Origin: an uncultured Clostridia bacterium
Lineage (GTDB): Bacteria; Bacillota; Clostridia; Christensenellales; CAG-314
Direction of reading: 5' to 3'
Length of the DNA: 64,000 nucleotides
Assembly: GCA_947570215.1 (NCBI GenBank)
Contig: CANOTO010000002.1
Span: 62,001-126,000 of the forward strand
Numbering within the stretch: the stretch's first letter is position 1; each line of letters opens with the position of its first letter. Shown one piece after another: positions 9,243 to 17,383 of this stretch. Under the pieces are notes generated by a model, which saw nothing but the letters and a program-made list of their open reading frames with translations, searched no databases and was not told the origin of the DNA. Both the position numbers and the translations under genes were made by a program.

Positions 9243-9271
9243 TTGACATTTGCCTATTGGGCAAATATAAT
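9243..9271 (+). promoter_or_regulatory. Consensus promoter of the small gene at 9314
   Basis: TTGACA (9243-9248), a 17-bp spacer and TATAAT (9266-9271). Only the -35 end and the spacer lie inside the left operator arm, so repressor binding would block it. Confidence 0.85.
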
Positions 9272-9292
9272 ATAATTGCCCAACAGGCAAAT
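9248..9292. promoter_or_regulatory. Large palindromic operator for the XRE regulator
   Basis: ATTTGCCTATTGGGCAA (9248-9264) and TTGCCCAACAGGCAAAT (9276-9292) are inverted repeats with one mismatch in 17. Each arm is itself a TTGCC-GGCAA half palindrome, so two dimer sites are likely. The dyad covers the promoter of the divergent gene. Confidence 0.8.
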
Positions 9293-9313
9293 ATTATAAG
9301 TAGGGTAACGGTA

Positions 9314-9571
9314 ATGAAAAACTATGATAAAACTCCATCAGCAACCAAAAACGATGACAAATCGAACCATTCTATAATTATCGTAAAAGTCAGCGCAATG
9401 TGGTGTTTCATTGCCAACTGTTTGGAAATGTTCAATTTCACTGGCGCGGTGTACGACGAAGAATTCTCGCGCAAGCTGAACGGTTTGCAGGAATATGTTA
9501 ACGGCAAAATCGGCTGTCCGTCGGAATACGACATCGTCGGCGAATACGTGGTGTACGAGCTAAAAGTTTAG
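9314..9571 (+). CDS. Small protein of unknown function, XRE-controlled
   Basis: 85 aa, no family recognised. A polar N-terminus is followed by a short hydrophobic stretch (SAMWCFIANCLEMF) and an acidic C-terminus ending in YVVYELKV. It starts at the ATG at 9314 behind AGTAGGG and is driven by a consensus promoter under a palindromic operator, divergent from the XRE gene. The context resembles a regulated small effector or antitoxin-type partner, but no function can be assigned. Confidence 0.6.
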   Translation: MKNYDKTPSATKNDDKSNHSIIIVKVSAMWCFIANCLEMFNFTGAVYDEEFSRKLNGLQEYVNGKIGCPSEYDIVGEYVVYELKV

Positions 9572-9576
9572 TATCG

Positions 9577-10251
9577 TTAATTCGTTTTTAATTTCGCTTT
9601 CAGCGCGTAAATTTTTAGATACTGTTCGCGGAACTTTGCTTCGTATTCCGTAACCACGTTGTCCGGCGCGTCCGCGGGCAAGTCGTACGTTACGTCAAAC
9701 GTTTCGAAGCCGTTTTGCGCAAAGCTTTCAATCGACCACTCGAAGAAGTCCAAGTTATCCGTTTTTTGCGATATTGTTCCTCCGTTAACAAGCAGCCGCT
9801 TATACAGCTCCAAGTAGTTTTTACTTGTAAGGCGGCGGTTGGCGTAGGTTTTCTTGGGGAAGGGGCAGGAAAAGTTGAGTATAATCTGCTTTACGCTGCG
9901 CTCGGGCAGGTAACACAGTATATTTTCCGCTCGGCAGTTGATAAAGCGCAAATTGGGCAGGTTGGCTTTAACTGCGTTTTCGCAGGCAACGACTATCACG
10001 TTGCTAAGCTTTTCCACGGCGATATAATTGCGCTCGGGATGCTGCGCCGCGGACGTAATGGCGAAAGCCCCCTTGCCGCAGCCTAACTCCAAGTACAAAT
10101 CGTTGCCGTTCCCGAATATTTCTTTGCAAGTTTTTACGCAATTTTTTTCTTCATCCGTCAGCTTGTAGAAGTCGTCCCCTTCGCGCGCAAGCAGCACTGA
10201 GTGAGCGGTCAGGATACGTTCGTCCAAATGCTTTTTCAATCTCATTCGCAT
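9577..10251 (-). CDS. trmB: tRNA (guanine-N7-)-methyltransferase
   Basis: 224 aa, normal TrmB length. It uses SAM to make m7G46 in the tRNA variable loop. Motif I is YLELGCGKGAFAI. The diagnostic catalytic block reads NFSCPFPKKTYANRRLT (usually NFSDPWPK), and the C-terminal VTEYEAKF is the family signature; Asp to Cys and Trp to Phe in the middle block are unusual. The ATG at 10251 has AAGGTGA upstream. It lies 17 bases after the NAD synthetase gene on the same strand, so the two are probably co-transcribed. Confidence 0.93.
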   Translation of the reverse strand: MRMRLKKHLDERILTAHSVLLAREGDDFYKLTDEEKNCVKTCKEIFGNGNDLYLELGCGKGAFAITSAAQHPERNYIAVEKLSNVIVVACENAVKANLPNLRFINCRAENILCYLPERSVKQIILNFSCPFPKKTYANRRLTSKNYLELYKRLLVNGGTISQKTDNLDFFEWSIESFAQNGFETFDVTYDLPADAPDNVVTEYEAKFREQYLKIYALKAKLKTN

Positions 10252-10268
10252 AGTCGTTCACCTTTGTT

Positions 10269-12407
10269 TTATTGCGGCTTTACCCTTTCAAGGTCGGCAA
10301 GCCAAGCGTCCGCGCACGCGTCGGAAGGCATACGAAGCCCGTATTTGCTCAAATCTACAGATCCTAACTTCACTCCGTCGGGCGAACAGCCGCGCTTGAA
10401 CTGCTGCGAGAAGAACCGCCGTATAAACGTTTGCAGCCATTTGTAAATCGTTTCGCCGTCGTATTTATCGGCGAATGACAGCTTGGCCAAAGCGTATACC
10501 TTGCTCGGCGTAAAGCCCTTGCGTATCAGCATAAACAGGAAGTAGTCGTGCAGCTCGTACGGACCTATCGCGTTTTCGCTTTTTTGCCGTATTTTCCCGT
10601 CGGAAGTCGGCGGAAGCAGCTCGGGGCTTATGGGCGTATTAAGCACGTCCTGTAATACGCGCTTCAATTCGCCCTTGCTCTGTTCCGCTTGGTAAGCGAT
10701 GATTGCCAGAACCAACGTCTTGGGAACGGACGCGTTGACGGAGTACATAGACATATGGTCGCCGTTGTACGTAGCCCAACCCAGCGCCGCTTCCGAAGCG
10801 TCCCCCGTACCTATAACAAGCCCGTTGCAGTCGTTTGCTAAATCCATCAGTACCTGTGTGCGTTCGCGCGCTTGGGCGTTTTCGTACGTGACGTCCGCGT
10901 CCGCAAGCGAATGTCCGATATCCGCCAAGTGCTGCGTTACCGACGGCGTTACGTCTATTTTCTTAACCGTCGCGCCGATAGCCGTAGCAAGCGCTACGGA
11001 ATTGGCAAATGTGCGTTCGCTTGTGCCGAAGCATGGCATAGTAACGGCTGTTATGTCTGCTATCGGTCGGTTTAACAGATCCAACGCGCGTTTGCATACA
11101 AGCAGTGCAAGCGTGCTGTCCGACCCGCCTGAAACCCCAATAACAAGTTTGTCGGCGCGCGTGTGTTCTACGCGTTTTTTCAGTCCGTAGGCAAGTATCG
11201 TAAGCGCGCGTTCGCACACGGTATCGCGCAGAGCTTTATCCGCAGGCACAAAGGGCTGCGGGGCATATATTCGCCGCGTCGTTCCGCTAAGTGGCAGCGC
11301 AAAGTTGACGTAAGTGTAGCCCTGCCCGCTTTCGGAGCGGTCCAGCCGCGCGCGTTCGTTGGCAATGTAGCCGAAGTCTGCTTCCGCTTCGGCATAGCCC
11401 GTAGTAAACGGCGCGGCTTCCGCTAATACTTCGCCGTTTTCGCATATTATATTGTGCGCGGAAAACACCGTTTGCGAAGTGGATTCCGACGGTCCCGCCG
11501 AGCAGTAAGCGTACACAACTCCGCAAGTGGCGGACTGTATTTCTATCATTTTTTTGCGGTAGTCGCTTTTGACTATCGTTTCGTTACTTGCCGACAGGTT
11601 GAATACGGCGTTAGCCCCCGCAAAGGAGTGCGAAACGGATGGCGAATCGGCGACCCACACGTCTTCGCATATTTCCACGGCAAACCGCAGTCGGGGGCAG
11701 AGAGTGTCCTTAAATATCAGTTTGCCGGCAAACGGCGTTTGTTTGCCGAACAAAGCGATAGTGCGCGATACTCCGTCGAATGGTGCGAACAGCCGTTTTT
11801 CAATAAATTCGTTGTAGTTGGGCAGGTTTACCTTGGGTACTACGCCCAATACCTCTCCGTGGAACAGCACCGCTGCGGCGTTGTACAGCCGTCCTGAGTC
11901 GTCGCAAATCGGCAAGCCCACAATGCAGACTGTATCCAACGCTTTCAGCTCGTCGCACAGTGTTTTAAGCCCGTCTAATGCCGCGCGTCTAAGCGTTTCG
12001 TTAAAGAACAAGTCGCCGCAGGTGTACGCCGTTACGCACAGTTCGGGGAATAACGCTATCTTTACGCCGTTTGCCGCGGCCCGCTTTGCCTGTTCGATAA
12101 TCTGCCGCACGTTGTAGCCAACGTCTGCTACGCGTACGTTCGGGGAAATGCAGGCGATTTTCACTAATCCCAAGCAGCTGTCTGCTTGGGCGTCAATGTC
12201 GTCTGCTTCGCCGTTTACAAGGTAGTCCGTCGTAACGTTAAGGGCTTCGGCAAGCTTGGAAAGCTTGTCGGGTTTGATTCTTTGCAGCTCGCCGCTCATT
12301 ATTTTGTTTATCGTGCCGAGAGTTATTCCGCTTTTTTCTGAAAGCGTTCTAAGCGTGTATCCGCGCCGCTTTTTTACGTCGTTAAGTCTTTGTACGATTT
12401 CCCGCAT
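10269..12407 (-). CDS. nadE: Glutamine-dependent NAD+ synthetase with an N-terminal XRE helix-turn-helix domain
   Basis: 712 aa. Residues 1-65 are a complete Cro/C1 HTH (KKRRGYTLRTLSEKSGITLG, TINKIMSGELQRI, LSKLAEALNVTTDYLV). Residues about 80-345 are a nitrilase-type glutaminase with the triad Glu122, Lys192 and Cys247. Residues about 395-700 are the NAD synthetase with the PP-loop SGGSDS at 426-431. The enzyme makes NAD+ from deamido-NAD+, ATP and glutamine. The reading frame is continuous, the ribosome site GGGGAG fits only the ATG before the HTH, and the glutaminase begins right after a short linker. The usual long NadE begins directly at the glutaminase, so the HTH is an added domain. 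Autoregulation in response to NAD status is an inference. Confidence 0.9.
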   Translation of the reverse strand: MREIVQRLNDVKKRRGYTLRTLSEKSGITLGTINKIMSGELQRIKPDKLSKLAEALNVTTDYLVNGEADDIDAQADSCLGLVKIACISPNVRVADVGYNVRQIIEQAKRAAANGVKIALFPELCVTAYTCGDLFFNETLRRAALDGLKTLCDELKALDTVCIVGLPICDDSGRLYNAAAVLFHGEVLGVVPKVNLPNYNEFIEKRLFAPFDGVSRTIALFGKQTPFAGKLIFKDTLCPRLRFAVEICEDVWVADSPSVSHSFAGANAVFNLSASNETIVKSDYRKKMIEIQSATCGVVYAYCSAGPSESTSQTVFSAHNIICENGEVLAEAAPFTTGYAEAEADFGYIANERARLDRSESGQGYTYVNFALPLSGTTRRIYAPQPFVPADKALRDTVCERALTILAYGLKKRVEHTRADKLVIGVSGGSDSTLALLVCKRALDLLNRPIADITAVTMPCFGTSERTFANSVALATAIGATVKKIDVTPSVTQHLADIGHSLADADVTYENAQARERTQVLMDLANDCNGLVIGTGDASEAALGWATYNGDHMSMYSVNASVPKTLVLAIIAYQAEQSKGELKRVLQDVLNTPISPELLPPTSDGKIRQKSENAIGPYELHDYFLFMLIRKGFTPSKVYALAKLSFADKYDGETIYKWLQTFIRRFFSQQFKRGCSPDGVKLGSVDLSKYGLRMPSDACADAWLADLERVKPQ

Positions 12408-12427
12408 AATATGCTCCCCGTGATATA

Positions 12428-12470
12428 TTATAATAATTTGATTTTTTTATATAATCGCTAATTATTATAA
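12428..12470. promoter_or_regulatory. Inverted repeat upstream of the HTH-nadE fusion
   Basis: TTATAATAATT (12428-12438) and AATTATTATAA (12460-12470) form a perfect 11-bp inverted repeat 20-60 bases before the nadE start. A related ATAATAATT lies at 12524-12532. It could be the operator of the fused HTH. The segment is very AT-rich, so significance is uncertain. Confidence 0.4.
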
Positions 12471-12624
12471 CCCTTTTTCATTGTATATTCAACCGTTTTA
12501 CACCCGATATTATAAAAAATGAAATAATAATTATAAAATTATACGTCAGTAAAGTAAAAGCGCGCGGTCTCTTGACAGTGAAGGTGTACGGTTGTATAAT
12601 TTATAAAACGTTTACGGGGGCATT

Positions 12625-13053
12625 ATGAAAGAAGCGGAGCTGTATTACAGATTGAAAGCTATAGGTATAGACGTTTTGGACGAATACGAAGTAAAACGGT
12701 TTAACGAGCCGCTAATGTCCTTTGACGCGCTGGAAAAACCTTTTTCGTCGTTGGAATCGGCGTACAACGACAGAATAAAGCTGCGCGCAGATATAATAGT
12801 AAACGCTTTGCCCGAAATCGACGGCGTTGCGGAGCTTTCGGTATATCACGAAATCAAGTTCGGGCTGTTTTCGCGCAGCGTCAAGAAGCAATGCTTTTCA
12901 TTGTGCGCCGCGCATTACGATACCGACGGCAAATCGCGTTTGTATTTTTACGAAACGCAAGATATGGCGGAAGTTCGCCGTATTTTCGAAAATTTCGTGT
13001 CCGAGCGCCGTATTCCGGATTTCGGCGCGTGGAAATGCGTATTGATTGGTTAA
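12625..13053 (+). CDS. Hypothetical protein
   Basis: 142 aa, not recognised. No signal peptide or membrane segment; mixed alpha/beta pattern with SVYHEIKFGLFSRSVKKQCF in the middle and an amphipathic C-terminal helix (DMAEVRRIFENFVSER). Starts at an ATG with GGGGG about 7 bases upstream. It is divergent from nadE and followed by 160 bases before the que promoter, so it is probably monocistronic. No function is proposed. Confidence 0.65.
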   Translation: MKEAELYYRLKAIGIDVLDEYEVKRFNEPLMSFDALEKPFSSLESAYNDRIKLRADIIVNALPEIDGVAELSVYHEIKFGLFSRSVKKQCFSLCAAHYDTDGKSRLYFYETQDMAEVRRIFENFVSERRIPDFGAWKCVLIG

Positions 13054-13215
13054 GAACGGCTTTGTCGTAAAAAAATACATTGACAATTCTTTTTAAGGCA
13101 AAGTTAGCGGTGAATAAAAAGCAGCCTACTAAACCGTCGAAATTTGCCCGTGGTACAAGCGCCGGCTTTTTGTCGCCATTTTGAAAATATGCGGCTCGTA
13201 AGCGCTTCGATTAAG

Positions 13216-13244
13216 TTGACATACGCGCTGCGGCATGGTATTAT
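13216..13244 (+). promoter_or_regulatory. Promoter of the que operon
   Basis: TTGACA (13216-13221), 17-bp spacer, TATTAT (13239-13244). The predicted start near 13251 gives a leader of about 125 bases. Confidence 0.8.
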
Positions 13245-13258
13245 ATATCTAATTAAAC

Positions 13259-13334
13259 GGACAGTTCGTTTGCACCATCCTGTCGCTAAACAAAACCAGG
13301 GCATTAGAATGGAAAATAATCTTCTAAGGTGCAG
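13259..13334 (+). promoter_or_regulatory. Candidate riboswitch/attenuator leader of the que operon
   Basis: The leader can fold with an outer stem TGCACC (13271-13276) to GGTGCA (13328-13333) closing two internal stems, CCTG to CAGG and TTAGAA to TTCTAA. The 3' strand of the outer stem overlaps the 5' strand of the terminator, and GACAG upstream can pair with CTGTC in competition with the first internal stem. Such mutually exclusive folds before a preQ1 biosynthesis operon suggest ligand control. I cannot match it to the preQ1-I or preQ1-II consensus, so the ligand is inference. Confidence 0.45.
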
Positions 13335-13362
13335 TCGTTTTGTCGCGACTGTATTTTTTTTT
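13331..13362 (+). terminator. Leader terminator upstream of queD
   Basis: GCAGTCG (13331-13337) pairs with CGACTGT (13346-13352), followed by ATTTTTTTTT. It ends 14 bases before the queD ATG, so it would attenuate the operon. Confidence 0.75.
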
Positions 13363-13376
13363 GCAAAGGGAGAGAT

Positions 13377-13796
13377 ATGTATTATTTAGAAACTTCGGCT
13401 TGTTTTGACAGCGCGCATTTTCTTCACGGATATAACGGTAAGTGCGCAAATATTCACGGTCACCACTGGGTTGTGGAGGTAAAGATAAGCGGCTGTGAAT
13501 TGCAGGGAAGCGGCGAAAAGCGCGGTATGCTATTGGATTTCGGCGATTTTAAGCGGGCGGTAAAAGAGCTCGCAGAAAGCTATGACCATAAGCTCATTTA
13601 TGAAAAAAACACTCTTAAACCTGCTACTATTGCCGCGCTTAAAGAAGAAGGGTTTTTATTGATTGAAACGGATTTCAGACCCACTGCCGAAAACTTTGCC
13701 GCGCGCATATATGCCGACCTATGCGGCAAGGGCTTGCCCGTTTCCTGCGTAAAAGTTTACGAGTCGCCCGAAAATTGCGCAGTATACGGTGAATAA
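13377..13796 (+). CDS. queD: 6-carboxy-5,6,7,8-tetrahydropterin synthase
   Basis: 139 aa, normal for QueD/PTPS-like enzymes. It converts 7,8-dihydroneopterin triphosphate to CPH4 in the preQ1 pathway. The zinc ligands are in SAHFLHG and NIHGHHW. The catalytic Asp-His pair is in SYDHKL, and C-terminal VKVYESPENCAVY holds the pterin-anchoring Glu. The ATG at 13377 follows AAAGGGAG; the upstream in-frame extension to 13329 is read-through of the leader terminator. First gene of queD-queE-folE-queC-queF. Confidence 0.95.
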   Translation: MYYLETSACFDSAHFLHGYNGKCANIHGHHWVVEVKISGCELQGSGEKRGMLLDFGDFKRAVKELAESYDHKLIYEKNTLKPATIAALKEEGFLLIETDFRPTAENFAARIYADLCGKGLPVSCVKVYESPENCAVYGE

Positions 13797-13797
13797 T

Positions 13798-14460
13798 ATG
13801 TCTTGTAAAGTTGCCGAAAAGTTTGTAAGTATAAACGGCGAAGGTCCGCGCGCGGGCGAACTTGCCGTGTTCCTGCGTTTTTGCGGCTGCAATCTCAATT
13901 GCGGCTACTGCGATACGCGTTGGGCGAATACCGACGATGTAAAATATGAGCTTGCTTCTGTGGAAGATCTTGTTGCATATGTGAAATCTACGGGAGTAAA
14001 AAACGTTACCTTAACAGGCGGCGAACCGCTTTTGCAGGCGGATATAGCGTGTCTAATAGAATTACTGGGCTCATCGGGCGCAGAAGTAGAAATAGAGACC
14101 AACGGAAGCGTGCCGTTGAAAGACATCTTTTCCGTTTCTCCCCGTCCCGCCGTTACCGCCGATTATAAACTTCCATCAAGCGGAATGGAAAAGTATATGC
14201 TGACCGAAAACTTTTCTTACCTGACGTTGCGAGATGCGGTCAAGTTCGTGGTTGGTGATATGCGCGATTTGGCGCGTGCGGAAGAGATTATAAAGGTGTA
14301 CGGACTCACAGACAGATGCCGCGTTTATTTCAGCCCGGTGTTTGGAAAAATCAATCCCGAAGAAATAGCGGAGTTTATGAAAGAGCGTAAGCTTAACGGC
14401 GTACGCCTGCAATTACAGTTGCATAAAATTATCTGGGATCCCGATAAGCGCGGGGTATAG
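13798..14460 (+). CDS. queE: 7-carboxy-7-deazaguanine synthase (radical SAM)
   Basis: 220 aa. It converts CPH4 to CDG by radical SAM ring contraction. The cluster motif is CNLNCGYC (Cx3Cx2C), preceded by SINGEGPRAGE, and TLTGGEPLLQ is the GGE SAM motif. The ATG at 13798 has GGTGA upstream and overlaps nothing; a GTG at 13789 would overlap queD by 8 bases. Operon position between queD and folE agrees with the pathway order. Confidence 0.95.
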   Translation: MSCKVAEKFVSINGEGPRAGELAVFLRFCGCNLNCGYCDTRWANTDDVKYELASVEDLVAYVKSTGVKNVTLTGGEPLLQADIACLIELLGSSGAEVEIETNGSVPLKDIFSVSPRPAVTADYKLPSSGMEKYMLTENFSYLTLRDAVKFVVGDMRDLARAEEIIKVYGLTDRCRVYFSPVFGKINPEEIAEFMKERKLNGVRLQLQLHKIIWDPDKRGV

Positions 14461-14468
14461 GAGAAAGT

Positions 14469-15041
14469 ATGGATATTAAAGAAATAGAAAAACATATCCG
14501 CGGATTATTGGTCGCCATAGGCGAAGACCCCGACAGGGAAGGTCTGCGCGAAACGCCGGCCCGAGTGGCGCGTATGTACGAAGAAGCGTTTGAAGGAATT
14601 AAATACACCAATCGTGAGATTGCTGAAATGTTCGGGAAAACGTTTGAAGTTCCGTCCGACCCGAATTACGGCGGCGCAGTGGTCATAAAGGACATAAGCG
14701 TGTTCAGTTATTGCGAGCATCATATGGCGCTTATGTACGATATGAAGGTAGATGTGGCTTACGTCCCGCGCGGAAAAGTTCTGGGATTGAGCAAAATCGC
14801 GCGCATCTGCGATATGGCGGCAAAGCGGCTGCAATTGCAGGAGCGTTTGGGACGGGACATTGCCGAAATAATTTCGCTTGCGGCGTTATCTCCCGACGTC
14901 GGAGTAAGGATAGAAGGCTGCCACAGCTGTATGACTTCGCGCGGAATAAAAAACGCGTCGTCAAAAACGGTTACCAAAACTTACTTGGGCGCGTTCAATG
15001 ACGACGTTTCTCTGCAAAATCTTTTGGGGGACAGGGTATGA
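14469..15041 (+). CDS. folE: GTP cyclohydrolase I
   Basis: 190 aa, standard FolE length. It makes 7,8-dihydroneopterin triphosphate from GTP, feeding QueD here (and folate in general). The zinc site residues are in YCEHHMALM and in EGCHSCM, with PRGKVLGLSKIARICD and SSKTVTKTYLG also typical. Strong site TAGGAGAA before the ATG. Its presence inside the que operon suggests a dedicated copy for deazapurine synthesis. Its stop overlaps the queC start (ATGA). Confidence 0.97.
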   Translation: MDIKEIEKHIRGLLVAIGEDPDREGLRETPARVARMYEEAFEGIKYTNREIAEMFGKTFEVPSDPNYGGAVVIKDISVFSYCEHHMALMYDMKVDVAYVPRGKVLGLSKIARICDMAAKRLQLQERLGRDIAEIISLAALSPDVGVRIEGCHSCMTSRGIKNASSKTVTKTYLGAFNDDVSLQNLLGDRV

Positions 15042-15724
15042 AAGCGTTAGTTTTATTAAGCGGCGGCGTAGACAGCGCTACCTGTCTCGGACTGGCGGTT
15101 CAAAAATACGGCGCGGCGGAAGTTTTCGCCCTTTCCGTTTACTACGGTCAAACCCACAGTAAAGAACTCGACGCCGCGCAAAAAGTTGCCGACTATTACG
15201 GTGTTGTTTTGAAGCGGCTTGACCTTTCGGTTATATTCGAAGGTTCGGACTGTTCGCTCTTGGCGAAGTCGCACAATGATATACCATTGCAAAGCTATGC
15301 CGAACAGTTGTCCGAAACGGGCGGCAAACCCGTTTCAACCTACGTACCTTTCCGCAACGGGCTGTTTCTTTCGGCGGCGGCAAGCGTAGCGCTGTCGCAC
15401 GGGTGCGAGATTATTTATTACGGCGCGCACGGCGACGATGCTACGGGCAACGCCTATCCCGATTGCAGTGAAAAGTTCAATTTTGCGATGGGTGAAGCTA
15501 TTTATACGGGCAGCGGCGAACAGCTTAGAATTCTTGCGCCTTTTGTAAATTCAAACAAATCGCAGGTTGTAAAAACGGGACTTGAGCTCGGTGTTCCGTA
15601 CAAATATACCTGGAGTTGCTATTCTGGCGGAGTAAAACCTTGCGGCGTATGCGCTACCTGCCGCGACCGCGCCGCAGCATTCAAAGCCAACGGAATAGAA
15701 GACCCCGCAATAAAAGGAGAATAA
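15038..15724 (+). CDS. queC: 7-cyano-7-deazaguanine synthase
   Basis: 228 aa. It converts CDG to preQ0 with ATP and ammonia. The PP-loop is [10 protein letters not shown]; the C-terminal zinc site is formed by [31 protein letters not shown] is family specific. The start overlaps folE by four bases, so translation is coupled, and queF follows after one base. Confidence 0.97.
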   Translation: MKALVLLSGGVDSATCLGLAVQKYGAAEVFALSVYYGQTHSKELDAAQKVADYYGVVLKRLDLSVIFEGSDCSLLAKSHNDIPLQSYAEQLSETGGKPVSTYVPFRNGLFLSAAASVALSHGCEIIYYGAHGDDATGNAYPDCSEKFNFAMGEAIYTGSGEQLRILAPFVNSNKSQVVKTGLELGVPYKYTWSCYSGGVKPCGVCATCRDRAAAFKANGIEDPAIKGE

Positions 15725-15725
15725 T

Positions 15726-16217
15726 ATGCCGAGAGAAAAACAGAACGAAGGTATTACCCTGCTCGGAAATAATAACACGAAATATCCGCAGACTTACGAC
15801 CCGTCGGTTTTGGAAACTTTTGCAAACAAACATCCCGGAAGGGACTATTTTGTAAAGTTCAACTGTCCCGAATTCACAAGTCTTTGCCCCATTACGGGGC
15901 AGCCCGATTTTGCCACAGTTTACATTTCGTACGTTCCGCGCGAAAAGATGGTTGAAAGCAAGTCCTTGAAGCTGTATCTTTTCGGGTTCAGAAACCGCGG
16001 CGATTTCCACGAAGACTGCGTAAATATAATTATGAACGATCTCATTGATTTGATGGACCCTGCGTATATCGAAGTATGGGGCAAATTTCTGCCCCGCGGC
16101 GGAATTTCCATAGACCCGTATTGCAACTACGGCAAAAAGGGTACCAGGTGGGAACAGGTGGCATGGGATAGGCTTGCGCGCCACGATATGTATCCCGAAA
16201 AAATCGACAACAGATAA
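15726..16217 (+). CDS. queF: NADPH-dependent 7-cyano-7-deazaguanine reductase
   Basis: 163 aa, the short (unimodular, FolE-fold) QueF. It reduces preQ0 to preQ1. The signature [16 protein letters not shown] includes the nucleophilic Cys and the Asp acid; [13 protein letters not shown] includes the Glu/His that bind the nitrile substrate. GGAGAA lies just before the ATG. It is the last gene of the operon. Confidence 0.97.
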   Translation: MPREKQNEGITLLGNNNTKYPQTYDPSVLETFANKHPGRDYFVKFNCPEFTSLCPITGQPDFATVYISYVPREKMVESKSLKLYLFGFRNRGDFHEDCVNIIMNDLIDLMDPAYIEVWGKFLPRGGISIDPYCNYGKKGTRWEQVAWDRLARHDMYPEKIDNR

Positions 16218-16603
16218 TAAAAAGCGGACGCGGCGTCATTCTTTGCTTTTTATTTCTGCAGATACATTGATTTTCGGGACTGTCCTTTCATGTTTGAGTA
16301 CGCTATTGTTCGTTCGAAGAGCGCCAATAATTCTTTTGCAGTGTCTAACTCGAAAATCGGCAAAAGATAAGACAAAGGAAAACAAATTCCGTCGCGCATG
16401 CGTTATATTAACAGGATAACTTACGCACAAAGACGCGCGCGGCGTAGTTTTGTACGCTCCTTTTGCGGGTGTCTTGGTGTCAATGATGAATGATAAGTAG
16501 CGTACCGAACCGCCGAAAATGCGGCGTATAGATAAGGAAATCGAACTTTAACCTTACCGTTAAAGCTTAAACCTAATATGCAAAAGGGAATAAAATTGTA
16601 AGT

Positions 16604-16635
16604 GCCGTCTGCTGTTTTGCGGACGGCTATTTTAT
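16604..16635 (+). terminator. Hairpin/terminator downstream of the que operon
   Basis: GCCGTCTGC (16604-16612) pairs with GCGGACGGC (16619-16627), one mismatch, followed by TATTTTAT. It is nearly 400 bases after queF, so it may terminate an extended 3' end or an unseen small RNA. Confidence 0.5.
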
Positions 16636-16643
16636 CTAAATAA

Positions 16644-16679
16644 AATGCAGTATTTTATCTTTGGAAAAAATACTGCATT
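16644..16679. terminator. Perfect 13-bp hairpin
   Basis: AATGCAGTATTTT (16644-16656) and AAAATACTGCATT (16667-16679). The stem carries A/T runs on both sides and could act on either strand. Confidence 0.5.
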
Positions 16680-16866
16680 ATTCGCGGCGCCGGCAATGAG
16701 AACACTTCGAATTGTAATAAAACGCAGTAACAAAGACAACGCTAAGTTGCAGCGGCCCGCTTCGTCGGTGGATGGCGATTGCAGCTCCGCGGCGTTCGCA
16801 AACATTTGGATTGCTCTGCGAGCGAACCCGACGGGTTATTTGGCGGTTTCTTTTTATATAGAAATA

Positions 16867-16887
16867 CCTTGACAATAGCTGTCAAGG
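16867..16887 (-). terminator. Hairpin immediately downstream of tRNA-Gly
   Basis: CCTTGACA (16867-16874) pairs with TGTCAAGG (16880-16887), 3 bases after the tRNA CCA on the minus strand. The following T-run is poor, so it may be a processing or terminator stem. Confidence 0.45.
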
Positions 16888-16890
16888 CAA

Positions 16891-16964
16891 TGGAGCGAGT
16901 AACGGGAATCGGACCCGTAACTACTGCTTGGGAAGCAGTCGTTTTACCACTAAACTATACCCGC
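16891..16964 (-). tRNA. tRNA-Gly(CCC)
   Basis: A 74-nt cloverleaf with encoded CCA. Acceptor GCGGGTA pairs with TACTCGC (one G-U). The anticodon arm is CTGCT-TTCCCAA-type with stem CTGCT/AGCAG and anticodon CCC; the T arm contains GGTCCGATTCC. It reads GGG codons. Confidence 0.93.
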
Positions 16965-16999
16965 GTAAATATTGAATTTTCTGATTTGTTACGTCTGCA

Positions 17000-17018
17000 T
17001 GGAACGAGTAACCGGAAT
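17000..17018 (-). repeat. Partial copy of the tRNA-Gly 3' end
   Basis: 17 of 19 bases match 16891-16909, the 3' end of the tRNA-Gly gene including TGG for CCA. Such displaced 3' ends are left by integration events at tRNA genes, but this one is short and could be chance. Confidence 0.35.
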
Positions 17019-17107
17019 ACTCCGCATTGTCGCTTAAAGTCCTAAATTACTTCAATCAGTTTATTTGTAATTTATCTCAAATTGCAAAACGCGTTGACTT
17101 TTTCACA

Positions 17108-17383
17108 TTATTTTCGTTTTTTGTCCTTTTCGGGGACGGCTTCGATATCCAACATATCGAAATCCACGCTTTCTACAAAATCTCTCGGCTTAAACCGCGT
17201 GTTGTTAAACATTACAAAGTGGTTAAAGTTTACGTACGTGGCTACGGGTGTAGGAATGTCCATCTGTCCGCATATTTCCTGCAATACCGCAACAAACTCG
17301 TCTAAATTTACAATCGCTTCATATTCGTACAGCAGGTCTCGCGTGATTTTTTCTTCAACAACCGTTTTTGCCCAGATTTTCAT
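17108..17383 (-). CDS. Conserved-looking hypothetical protein
   Basis: 91 aa, family not recognised. It begins MKIWAKTVVEEKITRDLLYE and ends in a charged tail. The pattern (two strands, helix, two strands) suggests a compact alpha/beta protein with no membrane segment. The ATG at 17383 has AAGGAG upstream, and the downstream gap to tRNA-Gly carries nothing obvious. Confidence 0.65.
   Translation of the reverse strand: MKIWAKTVVEEKITRDLLYEYEAIVNLDEFVAVLQEICGQMDIPTPVATYVNFNHFVMFNNTRFKPRDFVESVDFDMLDIEAVPEKDKKRK

Larger units (their letters stand above)
13054..13376. other. Intergenic and leader region of the queuosine operon
   Basis: 323 bases. The first 160 show nothing recognisable; the rest is the que promoter and structured leader described separately. 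Confidence 0.55.
16218..16866. other. Gene-free region after the que operon
   Basis: About 650 bases. I find no credible gene. It contains two hairpins listed separately (16604-16627 and 16644-16679) and otherwise unstructured sequence with stops in all frames. Confidence 0.5.
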
